From Planctomycetia bacterium (GTDB lineage Bacteria; Planctomycetota; Planctomycetia; Pirellulales; UBA1268), in the NCBI GenBank assembly GCA_009919445.1, contig RGBY01000047.1, positions 1-13,496 on the forward strand: 13,496 nt of DNA, given 5' to 3'. Positions 6,832 to 13,496 of this stretch are shown in pieces; within the stretch, counting starts at the first letter, position 1; each line of letters opens with the position of its first letter. The notes under the pieces were generated by a model. It searched no databases. It was not told the DNA's origin and saw nothing but the letters and a program-made list of their open reading frames with translations. Made by a program: the position numbers and the translations under genes.

Positions 6832-7318
6832 CAGCATTTTCTCCAGCAGCCGCAGCCTGCTCAAGTAACAGCAAATCAGATCCACGTGCCATGTGCAGGG
6901 CACGTTCCTGCGACACCATTCGATTCCGGAGACCAATATCTGGAATCAACATGATTGCCAGAAAGATTGCCATCATGGCTGCAGGGATGGTGAGCACGTA
7001 TTTCCAGTTCGCCTCCCAGAGCACATGCATGAAAAACAAAACCACCAGCAAGGCTTTCGTACAGGAAACAGCCATCATGAAGGCCCAGCCGACCTGGGGT
7101 TCATCTCGCCAAGGCCAGTAGGGCGAATACGTAAAGAAAGACATCGTCGTCAAGAAACAGAGGGCGACGAAGACAGCGAGATACTGCCCCAGACCACCAT
7201 GACCGCCATCAGAATGATGATCTGCAGTTTCACTGCCGACATCTTCCGGCAGTGCGCCTGGTGAGGTCACCGGGCCATGGACATTGGCAGGATTGTGGCC
7301 GGAGGGTGTTGCAGACAT
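6797..7318 (-). CDS. coxD: Cytochrome c oxidase subunit IV (prokaryotic type)
   Basis: A 173-residue protein with the three-helix layout of bacterial oxidase subunit IV: helices at about 46-65 (YLAVFVALCFLTTMSFFTY), 77-101 (containing TKALLVVLFFMHVLWE) and 108-126 (ending in IPDIG). The TKALLVVLFFMH segment is typical of the family. Subunit IV stabilises the complex rather than catalysing. It is longer than the usual ~100 residues because of extended polar ends, both rich in histidine (DHHSDGGHGG near the start, SHETGSHGH at the end). An AAAGG ribosome site lies six bases before the ATG. It follows coxC after 69 bases and overlaps the Sco gene. Confidence 0.8.
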   Translation of the reverse strand: MSATPSGHNPANVHGPVTSPGALPEDVGSETADHHSDGGHGGLGQYLAVFVALCFLTTMSFFTYSPYWPWRDEPQVGWAFMMAVSCTKALLVVLFFMHVLWEANWKYVLTIPAAMMAIFLAIMLIPDIGLRNRMVSQERALHMARGSDLLLLEQAAAAGENADASHETGSHGH

Positions 7319-7387
7319 AACGAGCCTTTCCCGACAGGTTTTCAGGAGACGGTGGCACTGCAGGCCACAACGTCCTTCACGACAAAG

Positions 7388-8329
7388 TTAGAACAGGTAA
7401 AGCAAGGGAAAAAGAAAGATCCAGACGAGATCAACAAAGTGCCAATAGAGGCCGGCATTCTCGATCATTCCGGCACGCTTCGGACCCAACTCATAAAGCA
7501 GCAGGATGGCAAAGACGATTAGCCCGACTATCACGTGGACAGCATGGAAGCCGGTCAACAGAAAATAGGTGCTTGCCCACATGTTGCCGCCAGGAATGAC
7601 GACTGGCAGTTTGAGCCACGAGAAGGTGTCGTTGAGGCCACCGCCATGGCCGTGCCCGTCGGCCGATTCAGCCGGCAGGGGCATGATCTGATCAGCGACA
7701 ACAGCCAGATCGAAGGCCTGCTGGTTGGGATCATTGACCATGTCCCTGACCTGCTTTAACCGCTGCCGCCCGGTCACCTCTTCAGGCCGCAGTTCCCCTT
7801 CTGGCTTTGTGAAGAGTTCCTTCATCCGCTCAATGATCACGGGTTCGCCTAACCGAGCCCGCACCGCCGAACCGTAATAGAGGTCGGGGCGTTCATAGAC
7901 CATTCCGCGAGGCGCTGAAGGGTAGATTCCGTGCGAAAATTTGGCGGCATATTCATAGGCCTTGATGCCTAGAAAAAGTGACCCCAGCAAGAGGGTGAGC
8001 AGCATCCATGTCTTGGCGAGCGATTTCTTGTTGGCCCGTGCAGCCTCCAAGGCTAACACCACGGTGACGCTTGAGCAGATCAGAACAAACGTGTTGATCG
8101 CCCCAATGGGCTCACTGAGATGAACGTGGTGCGGCTTGGGCCAAACGGCAGCCCCAAACCGGAGCACCACATAACTACCAAGTAACGCCGCAAAGAACAT
8201 GATCTCAGTGGACAGGAACAGCCACATGATCAGCTTTCCACGGGATAGCGGCAGGCCTGGCTGATACTGCAAGACGGGCCCGTGATGGCCGTGGGAGTCA
8301 TGTCCGAGGGAAGCAGCAGATGCGTTCAT
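7388..8329 (-). CDS. coxC: Cytochrome c oxidase subunit III with a large internal insertion
   Basis: A 313-residue subunit III of the heme-copper oxidase, part of the core with CoxA and CoxB. Recognisable segments are KLIMWLFLSTEIMFFAALLG (32-51), NTFVLICSSVTVVLALEAA (79-97), a helix ending in GIKAYEY (121-127), FLLTGFHAVHVIVGL (256-270) and GLYWHFVDLVWIFLFPLLYL at the C-terminus. Five helices are visible, the short form lacking the first two of mitochondrial subunit III. Between the third and fourth helix lie about 120 mostly hydrophilic residues (about 130-248), where short-form proteins have a brief loop. The N-terminus and the end of the insertion carry His-rich runs (HDSHGHH, DGHGHGG). 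No Shine-Dalgarno sequence precedes the ATG; the leader is A/T-rich. Confidence 0.9.
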   Translation of the reverse strand: MNASAASLGHDSHGHHGPVLQYQPGLPLSRGKLIMWLFLSTEIMFFAALLGSYVVLRFGAAVWPKPHHVHLSEPIGAINTFVLICSSVTVVLALEAARANKKSLAKTWMLLTLLLGSLFLGIKAYEYAAKFSHGIYPSAPRGMVYERPDLYYGSAVRARLGEPVIIERMKELFTKPEGELRPEEVTGRQRLKQVRDMVNDPNQQAFDLAVVADQIMPLPAESADGHGHGGGLNDTFSWLKLPVVIPGGNMWASTYFLLTGFHAVHVIVGLIVFAILLLYELGPKRAGMIENAGLYWHFVDLVWIFLFPLLYLF

Positions 8330-8414
8330 CAGAAAAATTTGAGGTTAGGTTATTGGAAGGTGAAATCAGGAAAACGAGCGGCAAGCAATAAAATCAGAGG
8401 CTGGTCACCAAGGA

Positions 8415-9416
8415 CTATGCCTGACCAAGCACTGCAGGGCCACCAAAAGTGACCGCAGCAGACATCAACACCAGAAGTACTCCCAACGAAGTCAGCAGGA
8501 GAAGCCGAGCCGAACGGTCATCCCTACGAAAGGCAAACCACGCGGATGCCCCAGCATAAACGATTGAGGCAACCGCAGCGGTAAGGAAAAGCCGAGTGCT
8601 GGCAGAAGGCACTGCCAGTACCAGACTGACCGGCACCATTGCCAATGCGGCAGCCAGAGCTTGCCCTGCTGCCCGCAGTCCGCTTGGGTCCACGACGGTG
8701 AGCATCTGCAAACCGGCGGCAGCATACTGCCGTCGGTAGAGCCAGGCGATTGCCATGAAATGCGGAAACTGCCAGAGGTAAAGCACCGTGCCCAACGCGG
8801 CAACGGCCAGCCCACCAACCATGTCTCCGGCTGCTAACCGTGCCGGGCCGTCTGCAGCAAACCAGCCGATCGCGACAGGCAGCCCACCAGCGACGGCTCC
8901 CACGGCCGTGTTGAGCGGAGTCCGCTGCTTCAGCGGCGTATAGACAGCAACATAGAGCACCCAGGTCGCGACAGCAGCGAGCATGGCCGCTGGGCCACCA
9001 AAGCCCCAGACCACCGCTGCTCCTACCAGCAGGCTCAAAACAGTCACAAGCCACGCCCTGCTCACGGAAAGCCGGCCCGCAGCCACGGGCCGCGACGCTG
9101 TTCGTGCCATCAGTCGGTCAGAGTCTCGCTCGAGAATCTGATTGGCAATGCTCGAACTTGCTGCGACAAGCGCCGTTCCAACAAGCACGCCCGCAACTGC
9201 CAACCAACTAATCCCGCTCATCCCGACTGGCTGGGCGGTCAACCAGATTGCCGCAAAGACAGTCACCAGCACCATCAGTGCAATTCGCGGACGAACCAGT
9301 TGAGACACATCAGCAAGACGCACCACCCGACTGTTGGTGATGGCAGGCATGTCGGCTGAAACCGCTGCCAGCATCCCGCCAGGAAGTGGCTGTCCAGAGG
9401 TTGTCAAACGGCTCAT
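8415..9416 (-). CDS. ctaB: Protoheme IX farnesyltransferase (heme O synthase)
   Basis: A 333-residue UbiA-family membrane prenyltransferase that adds a farnesyl group to heme B to make heme O, the substrate of CtaA. The first Asp-rich motif lies at 92-110 (NQILERDSDRLMARTASRP), and the second conserved region at 159-180 (YTPLKQRTPLNTAVGAVAGG, then LP). A further family segment LYLWQFPHFMAIAWLYRRQY is at 212-231. About eight or nine hydrophobic helices fill the rest. The N-terminal ~35 residues are polar. The ATG at 9416 overlaps the ctaA stop in ATGA; an in-frame start farther upstream would only extend into ctaA. Catalytic motifs are intact. Confidence 0.93.
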   Translation of the reverse strand: MSRLTTSGQPLPGGMLAAVSADMPAITNSRVVRLADVSQLVRPRIALMVLVTVFAAIWLTAQPVGMSGISWLAVAGVLVGTALVAASSSIANQILERDSDRLMARTASRPVAAGRLSVSRAWLVTVLSLLVGAAVVWGFGGPAAMLAAVATWVLYVAVYTPLKQRTPLNTAVGAVAGGLPVAIGWFAADGPARLAAGDMVGGLAVAALGTVLYLWQFPHFMAIAWLYRRQYAAAGLQMLTVVDPSGLRAAGQALAAALAMVPVSLVLAVPSASTRLFLTAAVASIVYAGASAWFAFRRDDRSARLLLLTSLGVLLVLMSAAVTFGGPAVLGQA

Positions 9417-10459
9417 GCAAGCACCCTCCGTCCAGAGGCTAATTGCACTGCCACAGGCCGAGGCAGACCACCGCTCACAAGGCAAAGCACAACACTTGCA
9501 GCCAGAATCATCATGCCTAATAAGACGTGGCCGGTGACAATCAAAGCCGAAAACCCGCTTCGCGCCACGACCACGCCGGATGGCTCAGGGAAGGCTGAAG
9601 CTACGGCATCGGGCAACAACCCCAACGGCAACCCCCAGCTGACAATCCAGGCGGCACACCCCAGGCCAAGTTGACCGGCAATCAGGGCAACCAGACCAGC
9701 TGACCAGCGACGTTGGGCTACGCATGAACCAGCGCTGCCCTGCCCCAACCAACCAAACGCAGACGCAGCTGCCAGCAGGCTTAGCAGCGTCACGACTGCT
9801 GCGCCGAGAAGATGGAGGACAACCAACCAGCGAAATGTCGTAGGGCCAACGGATGCATCTAGGTGCCGCAGCTGGGCACCGGCCACCAGTTGCACGTAGG
9901 CAGCCACCATCAGACCGGCCGCCAGCCAGCCTTGACTGGTCAATCGATGATCTGTTCGGGAAGCCGTCCGGGAGGCCCATCGTGAAGTGAGCGTCGCGAT
10001 GGCGACAGCAACCGCAAAAAACAGAGGGCCTGTGCAGGCATGCACTTTGGCGACCGTCTTGTCGTCAAGCAACACTCGAAGCCCACCCAACAAACCCTGC
10101 ACAAGCACGAGCAGCACTGCCGCTCCTGCCAAAGCCTTCACGACAGTCGGCTGCCCTGTCCGCCAGATCGATGCCACCAAGACGAGCGTCATGAATCCAA
10201 CCAACGCTCCTAGCATCCTGTGGCCGTGCTCAAGGAACAGATCCCACGGGCCGTACAGCCACTCCGCCCACGGGAACAAAAACATGTTGTGACCATATGT
10301 TGCTGGCCAGTCGGGAACGGCCATCGCCGCCTCATAGGTGGTCACCATCGCGCCGAACCCAAGGAGCACGCCCGTAACAGCCACGAGGCAACAAGCCACC
10401 CAGTGCGCCCAGTTACCCGCACGGGCATTCGTTGTGACTGTGGATTGCAATGCGGACAT
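9413..10459 (-). CDS. ctaA: Heme A synthase (COX15/CtaA family)
   Basis: A 348-residue polytopic membrane enzyme that oxidises the C8 methyl of heme O to the formyl group of heme A. Family hallmarks are AMAVPDWPATYGHNMFLFPW (45-64), the ExxH motif with catalytic Glu77 and His80 in EHGHRMLG, His140 in KVHACTGPLFF, and in the second half His216 (VLHLLG) and His311 (VTGHVLLG). These four histidines fit the two pseudo-repeated four-helix halves that bind two hemes. About eight transmembrane helices can be read. Its stop overlaps the ctaB start. It starts 43 bases after coxA, so subunit I and its cofactor enzymes lie together. The ribosome site is weak (GGGAAG). Confidence 0.92.
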   Translation of the reverse strand: MSALQSTVTTNARAGNWAHWVACCLVAVTGVLLGFGAMVTTYEAAMAVPDWPATYGHNMFLFPWAEWLYGPWDLFLEHGHRMLGALVGFMTLVLVASIWRTGQPTVVKALAGAAVLLVLVQGLLGGLRVLLDDKTVAKVHACTGPLFFAVAVAIATLTSRWASRTASRTDHRLTSQGWLAAGLMVAAYVQLVAGAQLRHLDASVGPTTFRWLVVLHLLGAAVVTLLSLLAAASAFGWLGQGSAGSCVAQRRWSAGLVALIAGQLGLGCAAWIVSWGLPLGLLPDAVASAFPEPSGVVVARSGFSALIVTGHVLLGMMILAASVVLCLVSGGLPRPVAVQLASGRRVLA

Positions 10460-10502
10460 GGTGTGTCTTCCCGCGGCCGGCCCAACTGGCGGCCAATCAA
10501 CC

Positions 10503-12341
10503 TTAGTGGGCCGCAGCTGCTGCCGCTGCGGCAGCAGGATGAGGGGGATCAGTCTGCATCAGATGATCCTGCTCAACACCAGGCACCGAATACTCGTAGG
10601 GACCACGGTAAACAACCGGCTGGTAGTCAAAATTACCGTGGCCGGGCGGGCTTGGTGCCGTCCACTCAAGCGTGTTGGCATTCCACGGGTTTCGACCAGC
10701 GACCGGGCCAAAGAACATGCTCCAGAAAAAGTTCACAGCAAAAATGATCTGGGTGGCAACCATCCCAATCGCACAATACGTCATAAACGCATTGAGTGGC
10801 TGGAGATGATGGAACGTTTCATAGTGATAGGCATCAGCAAGCCGACGAGGGAACCCAACCGCTCCGAGGATGTGCATCGTAAAAAACGTGCCGTTCAGGA
10901 AGATGAAGGTGAGGAAGAAATGGACCTTCCCCCAAAACTCATTCATCGTCCGCCCGAACATCTTCGGGAACCAGAAGTAAATTGCTGCCCAGACACCCAT
11001 CGCGGTCCCTGCAAAGAGGACGTAATGGAAGTGCGCCACGATGAAGTAGGTGTCGTGAATGAAAATGTCTACCGGGGTCGCTGCCATAAAGATGCCGGAC
11101 AGCCCACCGATGATGAACATCGAGACAAACGAGAGGGCGAAGAGCATCGACGTGGTGAACTGAATCTTGCCACCCCAAATCGTCCCCAGCCAATTAAAGG
11201 TCTTCACCGCACTTGGCAGGGCAATCATCATTGTTGACACCATGAAAGTGACACCAAGAGCCGGGTTCATCCCCGACATAAACATGTGGTGACCCCAGAC
11301 GATGAAGCCAAGCCCGGCAATGCCCGCAACCGAGTAAACCATCGGACGGTAACCGAACAATGGCTTCCGGGCGAAGCAGGTGAGAATGTCTGAGACCATG
11401 CCCATCGCCGGCAAAATCATGATGTAGACGGCCGGGTGGCTGTAGAACCAGAACAGGTGCTGCCAAAGCAGTGGCTGCCCACCACCAGCGGTCGCAACTG
11501 CGTTGTTGACGATATTCCCCTCCGGCGTGAAGAAGCCCGTACCGAGTGTCCGGTCGAACAACTGCATGAAGCCGGCAGCAGTGAGCACAGGCAAGGCGAA
11601 CGCCTGGAGTACCGCCGTGATGAACATCGCCCAAATGGTCATCGGCAGACGAAACATCGTCATCCCCGGTGCACGCATCAGGATAATCGTGGTCATGTAG
11701 TTGACGCTTCCGAGCATTGATGACACGCCGACGAAGGTCAGGCCGACCAGCCAGAGCGTCTGCCCCCAGCCACTGCCTGGAGCCGCATTTACATTCGTGG
11801 CCAGGGTGGGGTAACTCGTCCACCCACTCGACGCCGCTCCACCCTCGACAAAGAAACTCGCACTGAAGGCGGCAAAGGCCGGCCACATAAACCAGTAACT
11901 GAGCATGTTGAGTGTCGGGAATGCCATATCATCCGCCCCGATCATCAACGGGATCAGAAAGTTCCCAAACGCACCAGCCAAAACCGGAATGATCACCAGA
12001 AAGATCATGACGGTGGCGTGCATCGTAAAGAGCATGGTGTAGAACTCTGGCGACATTTGCCCGCCCTGCTGGGCAAACAACTTGCCAAGGACCGGCACAT
12101 CCGACCAGGGCCAGGCCACCTGCCAGCGAACGGCTAACGCCAACAATCCCCCCACGAGAAACCACAGCAGGGTCGAGAACAGAAACTGCAGGCCAATAAC
12201 CTTGTGGTCTTTCGAAAAGACATATGTCGACAAAAAGGTCGACAAGCTTCCCTTGGACGGCGACGGCTGCGGATGGGCCGCCGTTTCCGAAACATGCGTT
12301 CCATGCTCAATGCCAGCGGCAGTGGTGTCTGCAGTGCTCAT
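10503..12341 (-). CDS. coxA: Cytochrome c oxidase subunit I, A2-type heme-copper oxidase
   Basis: A 612-residue catalytic subunit that reduces O2 at the heme a3-CuB centre and pumps protons. Heme a ligands are His108 and His439; heme a3 ligand His437 (VAHFHY); CuB ligands His302, His351 and His352 (WGHHMFMSG); the cross-linked tyrosine is Tyr306. D-channel residues Asp138 (GADDMAFP) and Asn145 and K-channel Lys380 (PSAVKTFNW) are present. The motif YSHPAVY (300-306) lacks the A1-type glutamate and carries the Tyr-Ser pair of the A2 subfamily. The N-terminal ~30 residues are polar, and the C-terminus ends in an alanine run (PHPAAAAAAAAAH). The ATG at 12341 is chosen because GAGGG lies five bases upstream; a GTG at 12353 would overlap that site. 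It follows coxB after a 153-base gap. Confidence 0.96.
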   Translation of the reverse strand: MSTADTTAAGIEHGTHVSETAAHPQPSPSKGSLSTFLSTYVFSKDHKVIGLQFLFSTLLWFLVGGLLALAVRWQVAWPWSDVPVLGKLFAQQGGQMSPEFYTMLFTMHATVMIFLVIIPVLAGAFGNFLIPLMIGADDMAFPTLNMLSYWFMWPAFAAFSASFFVEGGAASSGWTSYPTLATNVNAAPGSGWGQTLWLVGLTFVGVSSMLGSVNYMTTIILMRAPGMTMFRLPMTIWAMFITAVLQAFALPVLTAAGFMQLFDRTLGTGFFTPEGNIVNNAVATAGGGQPLLWQHLFWFYSHPAVYIMILPAMGMVSDILTCFARKPLFGYRPMVYSVAGIAGLGFIVWGHHMFMSGMNPALGVTFMVSTMMIALPSAVKTFNWLGTIWGGKIQFTTSMLFALSFVSMFIIGGLSGIFMAATPVDIFIHDTYFIVAHFHYVLFAGTAMGVWAAIYFWFPKMFGRTMNEFWGKVHFFLTFIFLNGTFFTMHILGAVGFPRRLADAYHYETFHHLQPLNAFMTYCAIGMVATQIIFAVNFFWSMFFGPVAGRNPWNANTLEWTAPSPPGHGNFDYQPVVYRGPYEYSVPGVEQDHLMQTDPPHPAAAAAAAAAH

Positions 12342-12346
12342 CAGTA

Positions 12347-12351
12347 CCCTC
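12347..12351 (-). promoter_or_regulatory. Ribosome binding site deciding the coxA start
   Basis: GAGGG on the minus strand with a five-base spacer to the ATG at 12341. The in-frame GTG at 12353 shares a base with this element, so it is unlikely to be the start. Confidence 0.6.
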
Positions 12352-12353
12352 AC

Positions 12354-12494
12354 AGAAAAAGGCGTCGCTTCGCCAGGCTCTCAAAACATCTGCTCCAAGC
12401 CCCCTGTTCCGAAGCCCGGAGAAATCGTTGTGTCGTTTTCGTGCTCTCAACCCAATCCAATAGTCAGTGAATCACCATCTCTCGCGCGTTGTCG
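12354..12494. other. Gap between coxB and coxA
   Basis: About 150 bases without a gene within the operon. It holds a weak GGCG/CGCC hairpin followed by five T residues just before the coxA ribosome site, and no clear promoter. It could act as a processing or attenuation site, but the stem is only four base pairs. Confidence 0.3.
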
Positions 12495-13319
12495 CTACCG
12501 GCGAGCAAGCAGGGACGCCGGGCTGAGTTTGGCCACCGCAGCTGACTCTGAGTCAGCCGGCTGGGTCGCTTCCTGCTCGGCGTATTTCTGCTCAAGCCAA
12601 CGATCGAATGACTCTCGTGTCTCAAAAGTCACTCGCCCCTTCATCTTGTAATGCCCCCAGCCGCAGAGTTCGGCGCAGACAATGTCAAAGACGCCCTCCT
12701 CACGAGCCTTGAACCAGACGGGAATCTTCATGCCGGGAACAGCATCTTGCTTGATACGGACATTCGGCAGAAAAAAGCTGTGCAGCACGTCCATGCTCTT
12801 CAGCTGAATCAACACATCTTCGTCAATCGGAAGATGCAGGTCATTGACGAGATGGAGGTCATCCGGCGTACCGAGCATCCCATCTTTACCCGGATACCGC
12901 AGTCGCCACTCAAACTGCCTCCCGATCACCTCGACCGTCGGCGCCATATCGGGCCGTCGCATCTTCACGTCTGCCCAGGTATTCATCTGATAAATTGAGA
13001 TGAACAACAACACTGCTGCTGGAATGATCGTCCACACCACTTCAAGCGTGTGGCTGCCGTGGACATACTTCACGCCGCCGTTCGATTTTGACTCATCGTA
13101 TTTCCAGATAAACCAAAAAAGCACGCCTTCGGTTGCGATAAAAACCGCCCCCGTCAGCCAAAGGATGAAATAGAACAGCCCGTCAACGGCCGGCCCATGC
13201 TCCGAAACATCTTTTGGCAACCAAATGTCATAGGCGGGAGCCACTGCAAAGGTCGCCACACCCAACACGGGTACAGCCAGAAACAGCAGGCTCCAGAATA
13301 GCGCTGAAAGGCGTTTCAT
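12495..13319 (-). CDS. coxB: Cytochrome c oxidase subunit II (CuA)
   Basis: A 274-residue subunit II that takes electrons from cytochrome c at a binuclear CuA site on the outer face and passes them to CoxA. A hydrophobic N-terminal segment (about 5-28) is either a signal or first helix; two more helices lie at about 48-72 and 91-111. The cupredoxin domain follows, with all CuA ligands visible: His180 (DVLHSFFLPN), Cys215, Glu217, Cys219, His223 and Met226 in CAELCGWGHYKM. A short loop GKDGMLGTPDD (144-154) sits between strands, as in some other bacterial CoxB proteins. No cytochrome c domain is fused at the C-terminus, so it is not a caa3-type subunit; the separate upstream cytochrome may serve as donor. 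GGAG lies eight bases before the ATG. Confidence 0.95.
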   Translation of the reverse strand: MKRLSALFWSLLFLAVPVLGVATFAVAPAYDIWLPKDVSEHGPAVDGLFYFILWLTGAVFIATEGVLFWFIWKYDESKSNGGVKYVHGSHTLEVVWTIIPAAVLLFISIYQMNTWADVKMRRPDMAPTVEVIGRQFEWRLRYPGKDGMLGTPDDLHLVNDLHLPIDEDVLIQLKSMDVLHSFFLPNVRIKQDAVPGMKIPVWFKAREEGVFDIVCAELCGWGHYKMKGRVTFETRESFDRWLEQKYAEQEATQPADSESAAVAKLSPASLLARR

Positions 13320-13364
13320 CTCACGTTCTCCAGAACTCGTGGTACTGGCTTCTCTTGACAGAAA

Positions 13365-13496
13365 TTACAGGCGATCACGGGCCGCCATGGGCCGATCAAC
13401 ACCAAGGGTTCCATTGAAATCATAGGGCAACGAGCGGACATAGTTGACGATGTGCCAGATATCCTCCGGAGCAACCGTCCCCTTTGCGGCTGGCAT
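13365..13496 (-). CDS. C-terminal end of a c-type cytochrome (partial)
   Basis: The last 43 residues of a protein entering from the right edge. The segment PEDIWHIVNYVRSLPYDFNG is the characteristic C-terminal helix of a class I cytochrome c domain; the heme-binding CxxCH is outside the window. The Met at the edge need not be the start. It ends 45 bases before coxB, so it is probably the first visible gene of the same operon and could be the electron donor to CuA. By analogy with operons in which alternative complex III genes precede an oxidase, it could be that complex's monoheme subunit, but this cannot be seen here. Confidence 0.75.
   Translation of the reverse strand: MPAAKGTVAPEDIWHIVNYVRSLPYDFNGTLGVDRPMAARDRL

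Noticed and set aside
6832..6936. Longer Sco N-terminus from an upstream start
   Set aside because: The extension would overlap most of the subunit IV C-terminus and add Cys-rich text with no signal-sequence character; ATG 6831 or 6807 fits better.
10506..10535. Alanine-codon repeat at the coxA 3' end as a possible tandem repeat element
   Set aside because: It is a short in-frame GCN run encoding a flexible C-terminal tail, with mixed codons rather than an exact repeat.
11142..11165. Apparent loss of the K-channel lysine in CoxA (FTTSML where some oxidases have FKTPML)
   Set aside because: The K-channel lysine lies earlier, in the PTGVKVF-type segment; here PSAVKTF keeps it as Lys380.
10338..11237. 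Plus-strand open frame of 299 codons
   Set aside because: It is antisense to ctaA and coxA, whose motifs are unambiguous; the product is charged and without family features.
12354..12374. Hairpin plus T-run before coxA as an intrinsic terminator
   Set aside because: The stem is only four base pairs (GGCG/CGCC) with five T residues, too weak to call.

Overview
The window is one continuous stretch of minus-strand genes, read from high to low coordinates. It resembles a planctomycete chromosome, perhaps of the Pirellula/Blastopirellula group. That placement is inferred from the moderately high GC content, the A2-type cytochrome oxidase operon with both heme A biosynthesis genes inside it, divergent FliF/FliO proteins, and a secreted two-copy beta-domain protein of a style I associate with this phylum. 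No database was searched. I see no rRNA, tRNA, CRISPR array, insertion sequence or phage gene.

Right and central part (about 3691-13496): an aerobic respiration operon. In transcription order it holds the C-terminal end of a c-type cytochrome, coxB (CuA subunit II), coxA (heme-copper subunit I), ctaA (heme A synthase), ctaB (heme O synthase), coxC (subunit III with a large insertion), a small subunit IV, a Sco/SenC copper chaperone lipoprotein, a DUF420/CtaM-like membrane protein, a small membrane protein with a CPTC motif, and a 490-residue secreted, membrane-anchored protein of unknown function. Gaps are short, and several gene pairs overlap by 4 bases (ATGA or GTGA), so one transcription unit with translational coupling is likely. 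CtaB makes heme O, CtaA converts it to heme A, Sco loads copper, the DUF420 protein probably assists maturation, and CoxA-D form the proton-pumping enzyme.

Left part (1-3403): a second minus-strand group, separated by a 287-base intergenic region. It contains a small alpha/beta-hydrolase-like protein whose nucleophile serine appears to be glycine, a degenerate histidine-kinase-type ATPase-domain protein, a FliF/YscJ-family M-ring protein, a FliO-like protein, and the first codons of another gene (perhaps fliP). This looks like the start of a flagellar or flagellar-type export cluster with two unusual leading genes.

Most of the window is recognisable. The less familiar parts are the CPTC protein, the two-copy 490-residue protein, the CoxC insertion, and the two apparently inactive enzyme-fold proteins ahead of fliF.
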